The notes under the pieces were generated by a model, which had not been told where the DNA came from, made no database searches, and worked only from the letters and a program-made list of their open reading frames with translations. A DNA stretch of 55,001 nucleotides. Origin: an uncultured Collinsella sp. (lineage in GTDB: Bacteria > Actinomycetota > Coriobacteriia > Coriobacteriales > Coriobacteriaceae). Shown here piece by piece: positions 50,460 through 55,001 of this stretch (the first letter of the stretch is position 1; each line of letters opens with the position of its first letter). The translations under genes and the position numbers were made by a program. The stretch lies in NCBI GenBank assembly GCA_902470805.1, contig CABRHX010000014.1, positions 1 through 55,001 on the forward strand, read 5' to 3'.

Positions 50460-51326
50460 ATGCTCGTCAACGCAGCAGACATGCTCAAGAAGGCCGAGGC
50501 CGGCAAGTACGGTCTCGGTGCCTTCAACACCAACAACCTCGAGTGGACCCTGGCTATTCTCCAGGCCGCCGAGGAGGCCAAGTCTCCGCTGATCCTTCAG
50601 TGCACCGCTGGTGCCGCTAAGTGGATGGGCGGTTTCAAGGTCTGCGCCGACATGGTCAAGGCTGCCGTCGAGGCCACGGGCGTTACCGTTCCCGTCGCCC
50701 TTCACCTCGATCACGGTTCTTACGAGGACTGCTTCAAGTGCATCGAGGCCGGCTTCACGTCCATCATGTATGACGGCTCTCACGAGGAGACCTTCCAGCT
50801 TAACCTCGACCGCACCAAGGAGCTCGTTGAGCTTGCCCACTCCAAGGGCATGTCCATCGAGGCCGAGGTTGGCGGCATCGGCGGTACCGAGGACGGCGTG
50901 ACCTCCAGCGGCGAGCTCGCTGATCCTGCTGAGTGCAAGCAGATTGCTGACCTGGGCGTCGACTTCCTCGCCTGTGGCATCGGCAACATCCACGGCGTGT
51001 ATCCTGCCGACTGGGCTGGCCTTTCCTTCGAGCGCCTGGGCGAGATCAAGGCTCAGACCGGCGACCTGCCCCTCGTCCTGCACGGTGGCACCGGCATCCC
51101 CGAGGATCAGATCAAGAAGGCCATCTCCCTGGGCATCTCCAAGATCAACGTCAACACCGACCTGCAGCTCGTCTTCGCCAAGGGCGTTCGCGAGTACATC
51201 GAGGCCGGCAAGGATCAGCAGGGCAAGGGCTTTGACCCCCGCAAGCTCCTCAAGCCTGGTCGCGACAACATCGTTGCCCGCACCAAGGAGCTCATGGAGG
51301 AGTTTGGCTCCGTCAACAAGGCGTAA
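50460..51326 (+). CDS. fba: Class II fructose-1,6-bisphosphate aldolase
   Basis: The 288-residue enzyme splits fructose-1,6-bisphosphate in glycolysis using zinc. It shows GLGAFNTNNLEW, the metal-ligand segment ALHLDHGSYEDC, SIMYDGSHEETF, the acidic EAEVGGIGGTEDG, GIGNIHGVYP and LHGGTGIPEDQIKKAISLGI. ATG 50460 follows CAGGAGG; a longer in-frame reading begins inside the MBL gene and is rejected. Its codons look strongly biased to C at the third position, as in a highly expressed gene. A 93-nt hairpin follows the stop. Confidence 0.95.
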   Translation: MLVNAADMLKKAEAGKYGLGAFNTNNLEWTLAILQAAEEAKSPLILQCTAGAAKWMGGFKVCADMVKAAVEATGVTVPVALHLDHGSYEDCFKCIEAGFTSIMYDGSHEETFQLNLDRTKELVELAHSKGMSIEAEVGGIGGTEDGVTSSGELADPAECKQIADLGVDFLACGIGNIHGVYPADWAGLSFERLGEIKAQTGDLPLVLHGGTGIPEDQIKKAISLGISKINVNTDLQLVFAKGVREYIEAGKDQQGKGFDPRKLLKPGRDNIVARTKELMEEFGSVNKA

Positions 51327-51348
51327 GTAGCGGTTTAACTTTCCCGTC

Positions 51349-51441
51349 GGAGGCCCCGTTCACCCTACGCTTTTCCCTTGCGCTCACCTGGCTTTGCCAG
51401 AAGTCGCGCAATGGGAAAAGCTTCGGGTGAACGGGGCCTCC
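51349..51441. repeat. 93-nt nearly fully paired hairpin after fba
   Basis: The element is a near-perfect stem. Its outer arm is 17 bp (GGAGGCCCCGTTCACCC at 51349-51365 with 51425-51441), then 9 bp (GCTTTTCCC 51369-51377 with 51413-51421), then 6 bp (TTGCGC 51378-51383 with 51406-51411), then 5 bp (CTGGC/GCCAG) around TTT, 37 bp in total with short internal loops. Only a weak T stretch follows, so it is not a standard terminator. It lies in the 255-base gap before the transglutaminase gene. Confidence 0.75.
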
Positions 51442-51517
51442 TTCGTTAACTCGCTACAGGGTTACTGGGCTGAATTTATTTATTGACTACCGTTCGGCGG
51501 TGTTGATGGCTCCCTTG

Positions 51518-51546
51518 TTGGGGCTTTCTTTTTATCTCGCTACAAT
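51518..51546 (+). promoter_or_regulatory. Promoter of the transglutaminase-like gene
   Basis: TTGGGG (51518-51523) and TACAAT (51541-51546) are separated by 17 bases, 36 bases before the start codon at 51582. Confidence 0.5.
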
Positions 51547-51581
51547 GGGCTTCAAGCGTTCTAGTGACTTGGAGTTTTGGT

Positions 51582-53015
51582 ATGGCTGTTATTAATGTAC
51601 TGCCTTCGGATGGGAAGGTTATTGACGAGGGTCCTGTTGGTTGCTCTGCTGATGTTCGCTGTGATGACTTTCGTCATCTCGATGTTGAACTGCCGCCCGA
51701 GATTCTTCGTCTTAAGGATGCCGGGTATTTGACGCAGGCTGTTGCTGCCTGCGATCGCCTTTTGGAGCAGAACCCCGAGCCTTCGCTGGCTGCTTGTGTT
51801 CGTGCCGAGCGGTATCGCATGCTCGAGACGCCGCTTCATTTTTCGGTGTCTCGCGATCAGGCTATTGCGATGATTCGCGAGGAGTGGCCAGAGTTTACCG
51901 AAGAGCAGTTTGATGACCTGATTAATCGTAAGCGTATTGACTGGCGCTTTATCGATGGTGAGCTGTTCGTTCTCGACAACTTCCTCGATTCGCTTCGCGT
52001 ATATCCCAAAGAGGTTCCCGGCATGCGGCCCGATTCTACGGACGGAATAGCACTGCGCAACGAGATGCTCAAGGAGATGGAGTCGCAAAACGGATTGGCT
52101 CGCGTCATTACGCTTAAAGCGTCCGTGTCTGTCCCCGGCGCTCTGGAAGGGGAGGCCGTTTGCGCTTGGCTTCCCGTCGCGGCTGCCTGCCGTCAGCAGT
52201 CTCGGGTCGAGATTCTCGACATGACGCCGGAGGGTGCTGTTGCTCCCGCGAATGCTTCGGCGCGTACCGTCTCGTGGTCTTCCTCGAGCGAGCACTTATT
52301 TTCGGTGACCTATCGTTATCACATCGATGCTGCTTATTGTGATGTCTACGGTGGCACACTTCCGGTTCACCCGCGTATGGATGCGCCTCTGCCCGAGGAT
52401 ATTTCCGAGGACCGTCCGCACATTGCATTCACGCCGTATCTGCAGCAGCTGACGGCCCGTGTCATTGACGGGCTCGAGGATCCGCTCGATCGCGCCCGTG
52501 CTATCTATGATTACCTGACGCAGTACATCGACTATCGCTATCAGCCGCCGTACTTGCTTTTGGGATCTATTGCCGATGACTGTGCGCATTCGCTCCGCGG
52601 CGATTGCGGCGTTATGGCGCTCACGTTTATCACCATGTGCCGTATCGCGGGCGTGCCTGCCCGTTGGCAGAGCGGCCTGTACGTTGCGCCCGATTCGGTG
52701 GGGTCGCACGACTGGGTAGAGTTCTATACGCCGCAGACCGGTTGGCTCAACGCCGACGTGTCATTTGGATCTTCTGCTCGCAGGATGGGGGAGGAGTGGC
52801 GCCGCCGTCACTACTTTGGCAATCTCGACCCGTGGCGTATGGTGGCCAACAATCGATTCCAGGCAGAGTTTGAGCCCTCTTTCGACGGCATGCGCGAGGA
52901 CCCTTACGATAACCAGATGGGTGAGGCTTCGGTCGACGGTCGTGGATGCCGTCAGCGCGAGATGCTCCGCACGGTCGAACTCATCGAAATGCTCGAAGTT
53001 CCATTTTCGGACTAA
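51582..53015 (+). CDS. Transglutaminase-like domain protein
   Basis: The 477-residue protein carries a transglutaminase-like (cysteine-protease-fold) domain at about 330-410 with the catalytic layout LRGDCGVMALTFITMCRIAG (Cys), GVPARWQSGLYV, SHDWVEFYTPQTGW (His) and NADVSFG (Asp). The N-terminal part has a TPR-like helical stretch (GYLTQAVAACDRLLEQ) and a beta-rich region. No signal peptide is seen, so it is probably cytoplasmic or exported by other means. Such proteins act as amidases or peptidases; the substrate is unknown. ATG 51582 follows TTGGAG. Confidence 0.82.
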   Translation: MAVINVLPSDGKVIDEGPVGCSADVRCDDFRHLDVELPPEILRLKDAGYLTQAVAACDRLLEQNPEPSLAACVRAERYRMLETPLHFSVSRDQAIAMIREEWPEFTEEQFDDLINRKRIDWRFIDGELFVLDNFLDSLRVYPKEVPGMRPDSTDGIALRNEMLKEMESQNGLARVITLKASVSVPGALEGEAVCAWLPVAAACRQQSRVEILDMTPEGAVAPANASARTVSWSSSSEHLFSVTYRYHIDAAYCDVYGGTLPVHPRMDAPLPEDISEDRPHIAFTPYLQQLTARVIDGLEDPLDRARAIYDYLTQYIDYRYQPPYLLLGSIADDCAHSLRGDCGVMALTFITMCRIAGVPARWQSGLYVAPDSVGSHDWVEFYTPQTGWLNADVSFGSSARRMGEEWRRRHYFGNLDPWRMVANNRFQAEFEPSFDGMREDPYDNQMGEASVDGRGCRQREMLRTVELIEMLEVPFSD

Positions 53016-53054
53016 TCGGTAGAAAGCTGTGATAAACTAACTCACGCATTGCGT

Positions 53055-53141
53055 GCCCGAGTGGCGGAATTGGCAGACGCAGTGGACTCAAAATCCACCG
53101 TTGGCAACAACGTGCGAGTTCGAGTCTCGCCTCGGGCACCA
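53055..53141 (+). tRNA. tRNA-Leu(CAA)
   Basis: The 87-nt gene folds as a class II tRNA with GCCCGAG/CTCGGGC acceptor stem, GTGGA/TCCAC anticodon stem, loop CTCAAAA (anticodon CAA), a long variable arm (TTGGCAACAACG region), GTTCGAGTC T-arm and an encoded CCA end. It lies 39 bases after the transglutaminase-like gene and reads UUG codons, whose wobble position is a cytidine and thus not an Elp3 target. Confidence 0.95.
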
Positions 53142-53160
53142 TACATGCAAGTGAGCGTTC

Positions 53161-53183
53161 AAGGGGGTTGCGGCCCCCTTTTT
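53161..53183 (+). terminator. Intrinsic terminator after tRNA-Leu
   Basis: AAGGGGG (53161-53167) pairs with CCCCCTT (53174-53180) around TTGCGG, followed by TTT. Confidence 0.85.
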
Positions 53184-53404
53184 CGTGTACGTAATGTGAT
53201 AACGCGCTGTACGTGTTATTATTCGCAAGGCGTTGTTCCCGCAATGCCCTAAAGAGGAACCCGAGGGTTCCCACCTTTTGGCGCCAATGAGCAGCTGACT
53301 GGTCATACAACTTAGATTCCCTTCCTCAAATCGAGGAAGTCTATGTGTACGACCTGGTTGCTGAGAAGCGCCGGGTTATTTTTTTATGAATGGAGGTAGG
53401 GAAA
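53184..53404 (+). ncRNA. Structured leader of infC-rpmI-rplT (candidate attenuator)
   Basis: The 221-base leader contains hairpin GGAACC-CGAG-GGTTCC (53256-53271), hairpin CTTCCTC-AAATC-GAGGAAG (53321-53339) and, near its end, CGGGTT followed by A and seven Ts (53379-53385). AACCCG (53258-53263), inside the first hairpin, is complementary to CGGGTT (53372-53377), so an alternative long-range pairing directly before the T-tract is possible. This is the kind of switch known from L20-regulated leaders of this operon, but it does not match that leader by eye in detail. No protein-coding gene is visible in the interval. Confidence 0.5.
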
Positions 53405-53959
53405 ATAGCTAAGTCTGATGACACCCGCATCAACGACGAGATCACTGCATCTTCGTGCCGTTTGATTGGCGTCGATGGCTCTCAGCTCGGCCTGTTCGCC
53501 ATCCGCGATGCCCAGCGCGTCGCCGACGATCAGGGTCTCGACCTGGTCGAGATCGCTCCCAACGCGGAGCCGCCGGTCTGCAAGGTCATGGACTACGGTA
53601 AGTTCAAGTACCAGCAGGCCATGAAGGCCAAGGCTGCTCGTAAGAACCAGTCCAAGGTCGAGGTCAAGGAAATGAAGTTCCGACCCAAGATTGACGTTGG
53701 CGACTACGAGACCAAGAAGGGCCACGTTCTGCGTTTCCTCAAGAAGGGCGCACGCGTTAAGATCACCATCATGTTCCGCGGCCGTGAGATGGCTCACCCG
53801 GAGCAGGGCCTTAACGTTCTCGAGCGTCTCGCCGAGGATCTCAAGCCTTACGCTACGGTCGAGTCCAAGCCTAAGATGGAAGGCCGTAACATGCTTATGC
53901 TGCTCGCCCCGATTAAGGGCGCCTTCGATGAGGATAAAGCGGCAAGCGATACCAAGTAA
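53405..53959 (+). CDS. infC: Translation initiation factor IF-3
   Basis: The 184-residue IF-3 binds the 30S subunit and proofreads initiator tRNA and start codon choice. Recognisable parts are DDTRINDEIT, LGLFAIRDAQRVADDQ, LDLVEIAPNAEPPVC and the basic linker KFKYQQAMKAKAARK, then KEMKFRPKIDVGDYETK and FRGREMAHPEQG. I place the start at AUA 53405 because GGAGGT (53392-53397) lies exactly 7 bases upstream. The in-frame ATG at 53390 overlaps this site and has no site of its own. Non-AUG starts in infC are a known autoregulatory device, since IF-3 itself discriminates against them. It heads infC-rpmI-rplT. Confidence 0.93.
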   Translation: MAKSDDTRINDEITASSCRLIGVDGSQLGLFAIRDAQRVADDQGLDLVEIAPNAEPPVCKVMDYGKFKYQQAMKAKAARKNQSKVEVKEMKFRPKIDVGDYETKKGHVLRFLKKGARVKITIMFRGREMAHPEQGLNVLERLAEDLKPYATVESKPKMEGRNMLMLLAPIKGAFDEDKAASDTK

Positions 53960-53991
53960 CTAGTGTTCTGTAACCGATTAAGGAGTATTTC

Positions 53992-54183
53992 ATGCCTAAG
54001 ATGAAGTCCCACAGCGGCACCAAGAAGCGTTTCCGCAAGACTGGTACCGGCAAGCTTATGCGCGCCAAGGCTTTCAAGAGCCACATCCTGAGCAAGAAGT
54101 CCACCAAGCGTAAGCGTGGCTTCCGTCAGGAGACCGAGATCGCCGCTGCCGACCGCAAGGTCATCAAGTCGCGTCTCGCCTAA
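53992..54183 (+). CDS. rpmI: 50S ribosomal protein L35
   Basis: The 63-residue, highly basic protein starts MPKMKSHSGTKKRFRKTGTG, the L35 signature. It lies 32 bases after infC with AAGGAG upstream, in the universal infC-rpmI-rplT order. Confidence 0.96.
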   Translation: MPKMKSHSGTKKRFRKTGTGKLMRAKAFKSHILSKKSTKRKRGFRQETEIAAADRKVIKSRLA

Positions 54184-54229
54184 GTTCGCGTTCCCGTTTT
54201 TCGTTTTACCGTCTAGGAGTTGATAGAAC

Positions 54230-54589
54230 ATGGCACGTATTAAGCGCGCTGTTGCCGCCAAGAAGAAGCGCCGTACCGTTATGCACCGTGCGAAGGGTTA
54301 CTATGGTGCCGCTTCGCGTACTTACAAGCATGCTAAAGAGCAGGTCCAGCACTCCCTGCAGTATCAGTATCGTGATCGCCGCAACAAGAAGCGCGAGATC
54401 CGTTCTCTCTGGATCACTCGTATCAACGCTGCTGCTCGCCTGAACGACATCTCTTACTCTCAGTTCATGCACGGCCTGAAGGTTGCCGGCATCGAGCTCG
54501 ACCGCAAGGTCCTGGCTCAGATGGCTTACGAGGACATCGAGTCCTTCAACGAGCTGGCTACCATCGCCAAGAAGGCTCTCGAGGCCTAA
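54230..54589 (+). CDS. rplT: 50S ribosomal protein L20
   Basis: The 119-residue protein starts MARIKRAVAAKKKRRTVMHR and contains GYYGAASRTYKHAKEQV and WITRINAAARLND, typical of L20. L20 also represses its own operon by binding the leader in other bacteria. It is 46 bases after rpmI and followed by a terminator. Confidence 0.97.
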   Translation: MARIKRAVAAKKKRRTVMHRAKGYYGAASRTYKHAKEQVQHSLQYQYRDRRNKKREIRSLWITRINAAARLNDISYSQFMHGLKVAGIELDRKVLAQMAYEDIESFNELATIAKKALEA

Positions 54590-54609
54590 TAGATTCTCTT
54601 GAATCGCTA

Positions 54610-54646
54610 GGGGAGTGTCGCGTTGTGCGCGGCGCTCCCCTTTTTT
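54610..54646 (+). terminator. Intrinsic terminator of infC-rpmI-rplT
   Basis: GGGGAGTGTCGCG (54610-54622) pairs with CGCGGCGCTCCCC (54628-54640) with two G.U pairs and loop TTGTG, followed by TTTTTT. Confidence 0.88.
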
Positions 54647-54779
54647 ATCGAAAGCGCTGGTTTACATTGCTAAAAGCGCGGGTAGATAAACACATATAGG
54701 TGACCGATCTCTATATGTTCCTGAACCAAAGGGTCATCATCTGATATGTGCGGAAGATCCGCACCAGTCTTTCTATTAC

Positions 54780-55001
54780 CTATAGAAAGCGATATGTTGT
54801 GTAGGACTTGTGAAGAGTGGAATTGACGACCCACAGGGCTTCGCGGTCTGGCAATATATCTCCTTGCCGCGCGGCCCGGTCGGACCGGACCAGCCGCCAG
54901 GCGTGCACCTTGAGAACCGGATACTGCGAGGATGGATACACCAGCTGTGTCGCATCCGGGCAGACATCGAACCATTTGAAATGGTCTAACTTGGATTTGT
55001 T
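54780..55001 (-). CDS. C-terminal fragment of an unidentified protein (partial, cut by window edge)
   Basis: A minus-strand frame enters from the right edge without a visible start and stops at TAG (54780-54782). Its 73 residues include HFKWFDVCPDATQLVYP, VLKVHAWRLVRSDR and EALWVVNSTLHKSYTTY, a normal mixed composition with mostly G/C in the third codon position. No family is recognised. The codons differ somewhat from the core genes (several CGG, ATA and CCA), which could mean acquired DNA. A GTGCGGA/TCCGCAC hairpin lies in the short gap downstream (54748-54764). Confidence 0.5.
   Translation of the reverse strand, partial: NKSKLDHFKWFDVCPDATQLVYPSSQYPVLKVHAWRLVRSDRAARQGDILPDREALWVVNSTLHKSYTTYRFL

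Noticed and set aside
54670..54975. 101-codon minus-strand frame near the right edge
   Set aside because: Its composition is poor, and the overlapping open frame 54780-55001 has better third-position bias.

Overview
The window looks like a chromosomal segment of a GC-rich, anaerobic, Gram-positive actinobacterium of the class Coriobacteriia, most probably Collinsella. This is inferred from gene content and style: a lactate-type dehydrogenase fused by operon to ferredoxin-bearing Etf, a RecJ-helicase fusion, Kdg and branched-chain amino acid transport, sortase-type surface proteins, and no respiratory genes. No database was consulted. About forty genes are recognisable and densely packed. There is no rRNA, CRISPR array, insertion sequence or prophage.

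Layout. 1-6.9 kb: tRNA modification genes (trmB, a Trm9-like methyltransferase, a bacterial Elp3) around a regulator/DUF4097 pair, then a spermidine-synthase-like protein. 6.9-12.6 kb: a three-gene minus-strand operon for a TerB-N/TerB-C protein, a DUF2791 (BrxD-like) ATPase and an Lhr-like (BrxHI-like) helicase, a candidate DNA-processing or phage-defence module. 12.6-16.7 kb: a DUF554 membrane protein and a minus-strand cassette of exported or surface proteins, one with an LAQTG sorting signal. 17-20.6 kb: FAD oxidoreductase, EtfB and ferredoxin-EtfA, a candidate electron-confurcating 2-hydroxyacid oxidation complex. 20.6-26.2 kb: HD phosphohydrolase, AzlCD exporter, KdgT permease, a membrane GGDEF protein and an EamA transporter. 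26.3-34.3 kb: PurL, a CPA2 antiporter, an SDR oxidoreductase and homoserine dehydrogenase. 34.5-40.9 kb: a complete Liv-type ABC importer with two adjacent paralogous binding proteins. 41-43.6 kb: CutC, a GalT/DUF4931-like protein and a BASS transporter. 43.8-50.3 kb: RecJ-helicase fusion, Rel and an MBL hydrolase. 50.4-54.6 kb: class II aldolase, a transglutaminase-like protein, tRNA-Leu(CAA), and infC-rpmI-rplT behind a structured leader.

Points of most interest: (1) Elp3 and a Trm9-like methyltransferase within 3 kb suggest a eukaryote-style wobble-uridine (cm5U to mcm5U) pathway in a bacterium; (2) the TerB/BrxD-like/BrxHI-like operon stands without other BREX genes; (3) infC appears to start at AUA behind a possible attenuator; (4) RecJ is fused to a complete SF2 helicase; (5) a 93-nt, nearly fully paired hairpin follows fba; (6) REP-like palindromes sharing a GGGAC core sit in several intergenic gaps; (7) GlnR-like phased boxes precede both amino-acid-binding-protein genes.

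Both window edges cut through probable genes. The left edge holds a short C-terminal tail on the plus strand and the right edge a C-terminal fragment on the minus strand; neither can be identified.
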